DNA from: Patiria miniata | Taxonomy: Eukaryota > Echinodermata > Asteroidea > Valvatida > Asterinidae | Assembly (NCBI RefSeq): GCF_015706575.1 | Contig: NW_024037068.1 | Coordinates: 62,001-126,000, forward strand | Direction of reading: 5' to 3' | Length of the DNA: 64,000 bases | Shown: piece by piece, positions 49,701-56,900 of the stretch | Layout of the letters: every line of letters begins with the position of its first letter | Position numbering within the stretch: position 1 is the stretch's first letter | Made by a program: the position numbers and the translations under genes | Notes under the pieces: generated by a model | What the model saw: only the letters and a program-made list of their open reading frames with translations | Told to the model about the DNA's origin: nothing | The model's database searches: none

Positions 49701-52700
49701 TCTCGGAAGTATACAACTTAGAATGCTGCCATTTAGGGAGCAAACCGCTGTTCCAAACACAACAACCTTCTCTGCCCTCACGGTTGCAAATACTCCAGAA
49801 ATGAAGGAAAAACCACAGCACTCCAAATATTAAACACTGACGTGAATGGGCAAACCATTGTCAATTTGTCCACGGTTAGCAAATCTTCTTTTTCACAGAA
49901 AAACAGTCAAAATTTATCCAGACAAAAATTTTGCAAGGCCAATAGCTGCACTGAAAAATTTAGTATTTAAATTTGCCTACGATCCAAAATCAACATGATA
50001 TACAACTCTATTAATGCATGTGGGCGGAGTAGGAACAATACCCAAATCGCATTAAGGAAAAACCCACGCTGTCATTTCTGTTAAGCTTCATGACAAAACA
50101 TCTTTATAGAAAAAAAGGTGGATAGAGTTACCGTGGCAACCAAGCATCAGTCTCTGAAAGCGTTCTTCAAAATTGAAAGAGATTCGGCCTCCAAACAATT
50201 TGTTCTTCCTGATAAATGCACATCATTAATGAATTATGACAAAGTACTACTTACCGGTTTAAGTGTTGGATAGTGCCGTTGGGGTTTATCGGGTCCGGAC
50301 AAATCAAACGCATCCTCCATTCGTTTTACCTCCATGTAGTATTTCCTGCATCCAAAAATATTCAGTACGTATTTAATACTTTCCATCAGTACCTGTTTTC
50401 GTATTGAATTTTTTTACTTATTTGACATCAACAGACAAAATACAGACAGAATTACAAAAACAAGAAATGCCTGGAAAAAGTAGGCAAGGACAGAAAAGTT
50501 ACGTCATTACAATTTTCCATGGAAAAATTTAGTTTGTATTTGAAAAAGTAAGATCTAATTTGCACTGATGTAAATTATAATTTTTTTTTTTCGTAATCAC
50601 TTGGGACAACACTGAGTATACAGACTTACAGTGTTCATAGTGTTCAAATATGTTGGCGAAAGGCAAAACCAAATACTGTATTTGAAAAAGATATGTTTTT
50701 CATTACAAAAATACTACTAAATAGTGGTAAAAATTCCGTTTTAGTTTTTTTTCCAAAGCCGAGCCAAAGATTTGTATGATTTATTTTTAACTCAATATGG
50801 AAAATAGTATGTACATACTGTACATGTACACAGTTTGAACAGTATTGTGTAAGAAAAATTGTTTTTAATATTGCATTGAAAACATTGCATTTAAACATTG
50901 TCATACCACAAATATTTTGAAGAGTTCAACAGTTTATTTGAAGATTTTCTTGGCATTCGAGTATTTTTTTGGGTATATTTTGTTGTTAAATAGCCTCCAG
51001 GGCCCACCCTGGAGTGTTGAAAAATATGAGTTTGCATTAACAAATATCATACAAATACTGTTGAAATGACTCTTGCGAATCAGTATTTGTGGCGTTTGGT
51101 CATATAAAAAAGTAATGGTGATATACTCGAGTATCTTGCCTTTTTCAAAAATCAAAATTTTCGGCAAAATAATCCAGGCACTTTTTACAAACCGATAAAT
51201 GTTTTGGAAATTAACTCTTCCAGCTCAGTGTTTAAAAATACTGAGGGATTGAAGCAATGTGCTTTTAGCATGTAAAGTACTGAAACACATACAAGTAAGG
51301 GGCTACACAATCTTCCGTTTTAGAAAATCATAGGTACATATTGTTTTCAGTACGGCATATAAAAAAATACCTATAGACCGAAGCTTTCAGCATGTAAATG
51401 AAGCAGATGTGACACTTTTCTCCATGCACAACATATTGCCATGAAGTACGTTCAAGTGCAATTTATACAGGCTTTTCAATTTGTTTGGTCGGAACTCGAC
51501 TTTGATTGATATGCTGTTGTAGTGAAGCACGCTTCAATTACAACTGAACCGGGGAAAATGTCACTACTAACTCAAAAGGAAGGGTTTCTATAGTAACACA
51601 GGCGCAATTTGCGTCCCTGGTCAGAATTTATTGCATAAATATGATGAGATGCAGATTATTTTACTTATTTCTCAGTTTGCATTTTAAAGGGAATATACAT
51701 CATTTGCTTTTGCTGTAATTTTCAGAAATGGATGGAATTGGGGGATTGGAAATATAAAGCAAATATAGTTACACTGACTTTTTGGAGGTTTTGGGTTCGA
51801 AAATGCTATAAAAACAAAGAAAAACGATCATTTACCTGTAGTCTGGTTCCCTGACTCCATATAAGAAGAAACAGAGCAGTTTACATACATTGGGGAATTG
51901 TAAGGTCAGGGAACCAGTCTAGCTGGCTCGTACCCGTTCATAGGTTTGTAATCGATTGCAAACAAGTGCAATAGTCAATTGGGGCCAGTATTTGAAAAAA
52001 AGCCAGTTGTTTCCAACGCTGATCGGCCGATCAGCGTTGGAAATTGATACAAAAATACCACTTTTCTTGAAAATGACAGTATACCACTACCAGGTGCCAT
52101 AATTTTACAGGATGCTTTAGACTGTCATTTACCAACGTCCTATTAAGGTATTTCGCAAAAACTTGGTAGTTTTATTTTTCGATGTTTGCAAATGTTGTAT
52201 ATTCCCTTTAAAATAATTGTTTCCAAAACATGTATCCATTTGAAAAAAAAAGTGAAATATTTCCGAATTCATCAAAGGTTTAAGAATAAAAACAATATCT
52301 GTTTCTAAAATTCATTTTTCAATTTATTGTCTTCTTAAATTGTGTATACACTCAACCAAAAAAGAAAGTTCCCCACTTCCAATACTTTTTTGTCTAACTC
52401 AAAAACTACGGAGCACCTCTCGCTCAAATATAGACTAATCAGTACAGAAATTCCTTAGCAATCCAGCTATACTCTTTATTTGGCCAAATACAGTGATAAC
52501 GTGTACACATTTATGCAATTTATAACAAATGATACTGAAAAAAGTTGCACGTTTGAATACATGCAAGTTGTGGTTGACACTCACCTTCAATGACCTTGCA
52601 CGTATACAAAAGTGCAACTTTTTTTTGAGTAGTATTTGTCATAAATTGCACAATTTTGTACACATTATCACTGTTTTTGGTCTAAATGCAGATCACTTGG

Positions 52701-55462
52701 GACTTGATGAGTTGTGATTGATTTTTGATGGACTTGTGATGACTAAAACGTTCAAAACTTTGTGGCATCAATATACCCAATACTTGGGGTAGATTTCTTC
52801 GCATCATGTTTACAAGTAGTGACATTCAGGTGGAAACTTCTGCTCAAGTTTTTGCCCAGTATTTGTGGAAACAAGAGGTTGACCTTGTGCACATGAGAAA
52901 TATAACGCCATCGGAAAACACCGCAAGGCCAGGCAGGACAGGACAGATGTTCTTTGCAGCATAAAACAACACCTTCATGACAACATCATTCATAAGAAAA
53001 GTGCTGCCTGTCGACACATCGTTTGTGATTCACAAAAGTCAAGGGCAAGTGGACAATAGTGGACATCTAAAAGCAGCAATGAAAATGGATAAAAACAGGA
53101 ACTCTGGACTGAGGTACGTGAAGAATAATTATGAAAAGCTGTCAAAACTAATACACTGCCCTGCCAAATTAAGACCTTGCAGATGGCGTGAAAACTTTTT
53201 TCTCCTAATTCACTTCAATGTCATTTCCCCTTTCAGATAGATCCTGCTAGGCCCTCTGAATTTTGTTTTGTTGTTTTTGTATTTCAAGTCAAGCCAGTCA
53301 GTGTTAACCAGTTTGCGCCGGAGGCCGTGATAGCACGCACTGGCTGTTTTTTGTGCACAGGCACAGGCACGGCTGACGGGTTAAGCAACAAGATGGCCTC
53401 AACTTGCCTCCGGTGTCGTGCCAAAAACCGTCCGGTGCCAAATAGTGTCCGCTGAGCATGCGCAGTAGGCGCCAGACACTATTTGGCATGTAATACATGC
53501 CAAATAGTGTCCGGTGCCAAAAAGTGTCCGGGCGCCCTAGATCGAGCGAGAACAAGGGCGCACACAGTTACGTCCTGCCGGACAGTATTAAGCTGGAAAA
53601 ATCGGACAGTATTTTGCAGGAAAAATTGGACAGTATTTGGCAGGGGGGAATCGGACAATATTTGGCAGAAGGAATCGGACAGTTTGGCAGGAAAAAATCG
53701 GACAATTTTTGGCAGGAAAAATCGGACAGTATTAGGTGGGAGAAACCGTAAAATATAACGTTGGTTATAATGCTACACACAGCACATACATGTACATGTA
53801 CATGTACTACTACGCACACTTCACACGGCGTTAGGCCTACGTACGTACGTACTGCACACCAAACAGGTGAACTGACGCGAAAAAAGAAGGGGAAAAAAAC
53901 ATTTTGCACAAAAACCAAGTCAAATAGTAATCACAGATAACAAGGACAACGTTAAAACAGATTGTAAAAAGCAAATTCAGGTGAAAAGAGATCTTTTCTA
54001 TACGATGTATTGACAGCTCGACAATTAAGCTAGGCACGCAATAGGATGCACGCTAAGCGCGGACACTATTTGGCAAGCGTCAGTAAACAATGTGACGTCA
54101 TAGACGCATGACCAATCAGATCGCATTATGCTAATTAGCGGACACTATTTGGCACCGGACGGTTTTTGGCACGGCACCGGGTAACATCTAATCCCTGGTG
54201 CATTTTGTATACAAAATTTGTTGACGCTTGTTGACGGTTGTTGACGCATTTTAGTAGGACCTCTTGTGTGGGACGTTGTGCACGGCCTATTGTTGTACAA
54301 TTTATACGCTCCAGTGCACACCACGAAGTTTTGAAATATATGAGGTTTTGACAAGAAATCACTCTTGCGAGTCAATATTAGTGGCATTCGGCTGAATATC
54401 ATAATTTGGCTGGAAATTTGGCCTTTTGAAAATTTCGAAATTTTCGGCAAAATTAGAACCAGCGCTTAGTGGTCCATTTTCAACTGTAGTGTAGCAGCAT
54501 TGCCAGAAAAAAAACCGCATAAAAAACATTTCAAATTTTTGGACTTTTATCGACTGACATAACACTAACAACAGCTACAGCATAAAAATTTAATATTTTG
54601 GATGTTTACAGTATTTCTTTCACTGAAAATAAACGGATTACAGTCAACCTTGACCGTTTGCCAACTCGACTCGAAACAGCTCGACCGTCGTACCAACCTG
54701 ACCGTTGAACCAACTCGTCCGTTGACCAACTGAACCTCTCTTTGGAGTCAACTCGACCATTTGCCAACTCGACCGTTTGCCATCTTGTCCATTGTATGTA
54801 CAAGTTGATATAAATCTTGGGTTGCGTGACTTGATTTTTAGTGTGCATAACTACTGTTTCATAGGCCCCCAGACGATAAATGCATGGTACAGGAAACAGC
54901 CGTCGCATTTGCAACTCGTTAGCCGTTTTCCCACCAACGTCAAAACGCAAAACGGTAACAACCCGACGTTGGCTCTAGCCTAGACTGTGCCGGGACTACA
55001 GTCCGACGTAATTGATTGAACGTGTTGGCTATAAATCATCCCGCCGACGTCGGCGGGAATCTGAATAATATGACGTCGGCCAGAAGAACGACAGCCGACG
55101 TCGGCTGACCGTTTTTTTTTTTTGGCATGTCGATGAACTGCATTCCCACCAACGTCGGCAAGACGGTAAGAGCCCAACGTCCGTTTCAGGGACGTTGGTA
55201 CGACTTCCGTGCGACTGCTTTTGGCCGACCGCGACCATTTACCGACTTTGCCGACTGATCCCCGACTGAACACGACGTCGGGCCGACGTCAGTGTGCTGG
55301 CTGGGGACCTGCTTCGGATTTGTTGACAATAACATTACACATGTTACAATACAGTACACGAACATGAACGTATGACGTGTATGACAGTATGAAGAATCGT
55401 GAAAAAGTAAGCAACACTTACAATTTCTTGGCTGTGCTCTTAATCACGTCCTGGGAAGACAT
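37496..55462 (-). CDS. Ankyrin/PLAT scaffold protein with TQT (LC8-type) motif ladder, 18 exons, 3' end missing
   Basis: Reconstructed from 18 exons with GT-AG borders; all phases agree, giving 1079 codons plus two bases. Residues 49-71 match the Y-x-x-L-x-D-x-x-L-x-x-Y-F-x-N motif near the N terminus of ciliary ERICH3. Four RPKS repeats lie at 203-235 and acidic runs at 261-340. Eleven [TCIV]Q[TV] motifs have Gln at 356, 364, 376, 420, 431, 442, 453, 461, 471, 482 and 492. After a Pro/Glu linker (493-515) comes a PLAT/LH2 domain (about 532-646), then a basic patch (730-752), a Ser/Gly/Asp-rich region (760-825), a coiled coil (about 940-968) and ankyrin repeats (971-1079, the fourth cut off). 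No signal peptide or membrane segment. I cannot name an orthologue. Inferred role: intracellular, perhaps axonemal, scaffold binding LC8. Introns hold SINEs, MITEs and minisatellites, listed separately; the remaining intron sequence shows nothing recognisable. Confidence 0.85.
38153..38808. mobile_element. Fold-back element in intron 17
   Basis: Left end CAGCCAATTTCAAGGAA and right end TTCGTGAAATTAGCTGCTG are inverted and imperfect. TACGCAA/TTGCGTAA motifs recur throughout the interior. It ends only about 35 bp from the donor of exon 17. Confidence 0.55.
38843..39024 (-). CDS. Ankyrin/PLAT gene exon 17 (coiled coil and ankyrin repeat 1)
   Basis: 182 bases. A Glu/Gln/Lys-rich helix is followed by S-V-H-Q-S-C-K-K-G-D-L-D-R-V-R-K-L, the first ankyrin repeat. 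Acceptor CATCAG|GCT; donor ATCAA|GTAAGT. The split codon restores Asn with exon 18. Confidence 0.88.
39293..40125 (-). CDS. Ankyrin/PLAT gene exon 16 (long Ser/Asp/Glu/Gly-rich exon)
   Basis: 833 bases, the largest exon. It encodes a low-complexity acidic and Ser-rich segment with a Lys/Arg-rich patch (K-H-K-R-K-K) and Ser-Gly dipeptide runs. Such S-D/E-rich sequence is a typical casein kinase 2 substrate and probably disordered. Acceptor AACCAG|AT; donor TTCAAG|GTAATG. Long antisense frames here are shadows. Confidence 0.9.
40162..40459 (+). repeat. SINE-like repeat (intron 15), sense to plus strand
   Basis: tRNA-like head with GCGCTCGCCTCTCA and a degenerate B box (CTGGTTCGGACC). The body has GGTTTTCCTCCC and TTGTGCTCCGTGG, and it ends near CTGCGAGTAGGGATGA. 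The same family in opposite orientation is at 45441-45755. Confidence 0.65.
40776..40919 (-). CDS. Ankyrin/PLAT gene exon 15 (PLAT C-terminal half)
   Basis: 144 bases encode C-G-W-F-L-D-K-V-L-I-R and Y-E-F-L-C-E-R-W-L, the hallmark second half of a PLAT/LH2 beta sandwich. Acceptor TTTCAG|GT; donor ATGG|GTGAGT, phase 1 at both ends. Confidence 0.92.
41095..41173 (-). CDS. Ankyrin/PLAT gene exon 14 (PLAT middle)
   Basis: 79 bases encode I-D-V-F-K-V-E-S and the I-G-H-D motif of PLAT. Acceptor CTACAG|ATT; donor ACTTG|GTAAGT. Confidence 0.9.
41748..42026 (-). CDS. Ankyrin/PLAT gene exon 13 (Pro/Glu linker and PLAT start)
   Basis: 279 bases, phase 0 at both ends. A polyproline and Pro-Glu tract precedes Y-E-L-S-I-H-T-G-N and D-V-H-V-T-L-Y-G, the first PLAT strands. 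Its first two codons (V-D) complete the last motif of the ladder, M-G-V-Q-V-D. Confidence 0.92.
42573..42806 (-). CDS. Ankyrin/PLAT gene exon 12 (eight TQT-type motifs)
   Basis: 234 bases, phase 0 at both ends. Encodes AIQT, GTQT, STQT, STQT, YCQT, ETQT, ACQV and GVQ(V), with Gln spacings of 11, 11, 11, 8, 10, 11 and 10. Pro-rich spacers make it probably unfolded, as LC8-binding regions are. Confidence 0.9.
43320..43388 (-). CDS. Ankyrin/PLAT gene exon 11 (small linker exon)
   Basis: 69 bases, phase 0 at both ends, acceptor ACACAG|GCT and donor ATGCAG|GTGACT. It has no domain of its own. Being symmetric, it could be skipped without changing frame. Confidence 0.7.
43597..43843 (-). CDS. Ankyrin/PLAT gene exon 10 (acidic run and three TQT-type motifs)
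   Basis: 247 bases. Asp/Glu run with seven consecutive Glu, then TTQT, SCQT and DTQT. Acceptor TTGCAG|C completes Asn with exon 9; donor CCAG|GTATGG. Confidence 0.88.
43915..44290. repeat. Minisatellite in intron 9
   Basis: Repeats built on CATCCTCAATCCTCCAAAATCCTC with a unit of about 48 bp in the most regular part (44108-44260) and looser copies to the left. Plus-strand open frames over it are repeat artefacts. Confidence 0.8.
44616..44761 (-). CDS. Ankyrin/PLAT gene exon 9 (acidic)
   Basis: 146 bases. Encodes an Asp-rich segment (D-D-Y-D-D-D-E-F-E-D) and ends P-E-W-L. Acceptor CATAG|CAA; donor CTCAA|GTAAGG. Confidence 0.85.
44971..45234 (-). CDS. Ankyrin/PLAT gene exon 8 (RPKS repeats)
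   Basis: 264 bases, phase 0 at both ends. Encodes Y-G-H-R-P and four RPKS repeats in a basic, Pro/Ser/Tyr-rich stretch. Basic Pro/Ser-rich regions like this often contact microtubules; that is only a suggestion here. Confidence 0.88.
45441..45755 (-). repeat. SINE-like repeat (intron 7), minus strand
   Basis: Same family as 40162-40459 in the opposite orientation. tRNA-like head ACTCGCCTCTCAACGCTGTG, body with TTGTGCTACAAGG-like and TGTGCTCTGTGG, tail CTGCGAGTAAGGACGATATCC next to a poly-G tract. Confidence 0.65.
45909..45959 (-). CDS. Ankyrin/PLAT gene exon 7 (micro-exon)
   Basis: 51 bases, 17 codons, phase 0 at both ends, acceptor GTTTAG|GAA and donor GGAAAG|GTATGG. Symmetric, so possibly alternatively used. 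Confidence 0.75.
46640..46949. mobile_element. MITE in intron 6
   Basis: 310 bp with ends GGCCAAGTTCGCGCAAGGAC and the inverted GGTCCTTGCCCGAACTTGGCC. TAGTCGACT motifs recur inside. Flanking TAT on both sides may be the target duplication. Confidence 0.7.
47257..47371 (-). CDS. Ankyrin/PLAT gene exon 6
   Basis: 115 bases. Encodes a basic R-R-S-N-F-R-G-G start and a helix-like E-T-E-R-L-V-N-A-A-T-K-L-L. Acceptor TTCACAG|G completes Arg with exon 5; donor GCTACG|GTAAGT. Confidence 0.82.
47610..47790. repeat. Fragment of MITE family B, reverse orientation
   Basis: Reverse-complement matches to the inner part of 51688-52207 (the GTTCCCTGAC stretch and the ATGAACGGGT-like stretch) lie here without the termini. 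A decayed or truncated copy in intron 5. Confidence 0.45.
48004..48050 (-). CDS. Ankyrin/PLAT gene exon 5 (micro-exon)
   Basis: 47 bases encoding S-P-Y-T-N-L-V-R-A-T-P-P-P-K-K plus two bases. Acceptor CTTGCAG|AGC; donor AAAAG|GTAACA. Confidence 0.78.
48229..48268 (-). CDS. Ankyrin/PLAT gene exon 4 (micro-exon)
   Basis: 40 bases encoding R-D-V-D-R-Y-M-D-K-S-H-F-T after completing Arg. Acceptor CTGTAG|GAG; donor TTCACA|GTGAGT. Confidence 0.78.
48405..48850. repeat. Fold-back repeat family D, copy 3, split by a MITE
   Basis: Left and right parts match the copies at 1915 and 23735 (GATTTTAAAC...AAACCGGC; ACTTATTCCCATTC; TAAACACCCCTCTAGCTA). Between them sits the family G MITE at 48472-48671, inserted later. 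Located in intron 3. Confidence 0.6.
48472..48671. mobile_element. Fold-back MITE, family G, right-truncated copy
   Basis: Matches 37059-37301 from GGGCCCAATTTCATAGAGC through CGGTAACCTGATTTT, then breaks off before the right arm. Nested in repeat family D. Confidence 0.7.
48870..49075 (-). repeat. tRNA-like dispersed repeat (intron 3)
   Basis: Contains TACCAGGTACCCATTTACTACACCTGGGTGG-type sequence, GCCTTGCCCAAG and a minus-strand B-box-like GGTTCGAATCC (about 49039-49049). Partial relatives occur near 42110-42190 and 44475-44510. Likely a SINE-type repeat. Confidence 0.5.
49292..49422 (-). CDS. Ankyrin/PLAT gene exon 3 (ERICH3-like motif)
   Basis: 131 bases, acceptor CAACAG|CGG, donor GTCAG|GTGGGA. 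Encodes L-Y-D-G-L-H-D-R-A-L-K-H-Y-F-R-N followed by V-K-K-H-L, which aligns well with my memory of the ERICH3 N terminus. Confidence 0.85.
50127..50140. promoter_or_regulatory. X-box (RFX-type) motif in intron 2
   Basis: GTTACC-GT-GGCAAC is a full palindromic X-box. RFX factors use such sites to drive ciliary genes in animals, usually close to the transcription start. This one lies 115 bp downstream of exon 2, so it may serve an internal promoter or be coincidental. Confidence 0.4.
50255..50345 (-). CDS. Ankyrin/PLAT gene exon 2
   Basis: 91 bases. It completes Leu14 and encodes K-Y-Y-M-E-V-K-R-M-E-D-A-F-D-L-S and onward to L-K-P. Acceptor GATGCAG|G; donor AAACCG|GTAAGT. Confidence 0.83.
51688..52207. 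mobile_element. TTAA-flanked MITE, family B, copy 2 (intron 1)
   Basis: 520 bp between TTAA at 51684-51687 and 52208-52211. Ends AGGGAATATACATCATTTGC and the inverted GCAAATGTTGTATATTCCCT. An internal hairpin surrounds CCAACGCTGATCGGC. Confidence 0.8.
52491..52674. repeat. Imperfect palindrome in intron 1
   Basis: CAGTGATAACGTGTACAC on the left pairs with GTACACATTATCACTG on the right, and AAAAGTTGCAC with GTGCAACTTTT inside. Probably a MITE; the flanking 52345-52490 may belong to it. Confidence 0.6.
53410..54180. mobile_element. 771-bp element with 43-bp terminal inverted repeats (intron 1)
   Basis: Bases 53410-53452 and 54138-54180 are inverted copies with one mismatch, containing GTGCCAAAAACCGTCCGG. 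The terminal word GCCAAATAGTGTCCG recurs inside. No transposase is encoded; a clear flanking duplication is not seen. Confidence 0.8.
53588..53752. repeat. Minisatellite inside the 771-bp element
   Basis: Six to seven imperfect units of about 23-30 bp built on ATCGGACAGTATTTGGCAGG with A- or G-rich joins. Overlapping short open frames on both strands are repeat artefacts. Confidence 0.8.
54655..54790. repeat. Degenerate CAACTCGACCGTTTGC repeat
   Basis: Short units such as GCCAACTCGACCGTTT recur at irregular spacing of 15-25 bases. They grade into the GACGTCGG-rich stretch downstream. Confidence 0.65.
54890..55310. repeat. Stretch rich in CGACGTCGG palindromes (intron 1, beside exon 1)
   Basis: GCCGACGTCGGC or close variants occur near 55044, 55067, 55091, 55152, 55263 and 55272. 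They pair with each other and raise CpG locally. It ends about 110 bp from exon 1. Could be a repeat or a regulatory cluster with GACGTC cores. Confidence 0.5.
55422..55462 (-). CDS. Ankyrin/PLAT gene exon 1 (start codon)
   Basis: ATG at 55462 opens M-S-S-Q-D-V-I-K-S-T-A-K-K plus two bases, ending at donor AAATT|GTAAGT. The split codon gives Leu with exon 2. Chosen as the start because an in-frame upstream extension is not needed and the joined frame is clean. Confidence 0.75.
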
Positions 55463-56897
55463 TCTGGTGGTTAATTCACTTCTGCAGTCTAAAATTAGGC
55501 TGAAAATGCATCAACTTTTTCCGACTTAAAGTGCACGAGTAAGACTGTGTGCACAAATCTCTATGGTACCCAACCGCAGACGACTAAGCCCGTTCCACTT
55601 CTTAGCACACGCAGTACGATTCGCCCTAAACAATTAATAGCCACGCTCGGTGGTCGATTATCCTCGTAGTCAAGGCCTCTTCACGACAACACAAACAGGT
55701 GTGCGCATCCACCACATGGTTAAAAAGTGCTGCCAAACATCCTATTTTTAAGAAAAGTACGACAAATTTGAGCATTTTTGTCATTTAAGAGATTTCACTG
55801 GTGTTTATTTGAAACTTGTTATAGAAATTAATGAAATTGAGGAGATATGGATCTGATTTAAATTTCGTTGCAATTAATTATGCAAATAGTGGATAGATAT
55901 GAATTGTTTGCGCGTCTCCAGGTGTGGAACTACTTTTGTGATTGCACACAATATGTTCAACAGAGGGCGGTATGTTATTTCTCCGGCCAACAACTTCAGT
56001 GCACATATGGGTGCAGACCAGTAAATCGGTCCTAAATTGCCTGCGCCGGCCAAATCACGATTTGCATGCCCTCAAAATCTTCGGTATTTGAGCATGCTGT
56101 GGGCCATGAACTTAAGGGATTGTAAAAAATATGGGTGGAAGCCGTGCACAGAACTGAGAACTTGCAGTTCTGTGTAATTTTGATGTAATTTGGACCCTAA
56201 AAGCGCTCTATTTTGCAATGGAGTGTAGGCATCGTTTTTCAAAATGGCGATTGGCTTCAGGACTATTTTGAGGGGTGATCATCTTTAGATGGACATTTCT
56301 CCTAAAAGTCATGAGTTGACCCCCAGAAAATTGAAAAGAAAATGAAAGATGATGAAATAAGCTATAATTTGTTGTGTGGCTCGAACACCTTGGAGAGTTG
56401 TGAGTATTTTTCCCGAATTTTTGAAGTGGGAGCATTTACCATTGGGGTCTATGGAAGTTTATTTACTGGTCTGCTACCATATATAGACGTTTGGCAAACT
56501 GCATTTTTGCCAACCACGGGTTGCAAAACTATGGAAGGTCCAACACCGCAAAAACGAAGAGGAGACCTATTACAGATAAGCAAAATATTGTTTGATGGTT
56601 GGAAATACAACATTTGTCAACAAAGTTACAACAAAATTCTCAACATGCCTCTTTACTTTGCATTATTGAGGACGATGGGGACATTTTTTGAAAAATAAAT
56701 TGCCAACAACAGCTTCAATTTATGCGCTAGCGGCTGCCCATATAAAATGGCACCAATGTTTACAGATAAAAGACAAAAGAAAGGTCCACAATAAAACCTC
56801 ATTGATCTCCATATCATAGACATATAAAAAAAACATTGAAGCTATATTAAATTACTAGAGCGCTAACTTCGTGTACAAAGTAATACCTGCTGAGCGC
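55463..56897 (-). promoter_or_regulatory. Upstream region of the ankyrin/PLAT gene
   Basis: About 1.4 kb between the start codon and the satellite. No clear TATA box near the ATG. The open frame at 56342-56698 (118 codons, plus strand) has no recognisable product and no exon signals. The promoter is expected in 55463-55800 but cannot be pinned down. Confidence 0.3.
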
Positions 56898-56900
56898 ACC

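Noticed and set aside
49591..49833. 80-codon frame in intron 2 considered as a retroelement remnant
   Set aside because: No reverse transcriptase or integrase motif could be recognised; a local duplication of CATCATCG.GCCTATAAAAT explains part of it.
56342..56698. 118-codon open frame upstream of the large gene
   Set aside because: No recognisable similarity, no splice or promoter evidence; could be chance or an old repeat.
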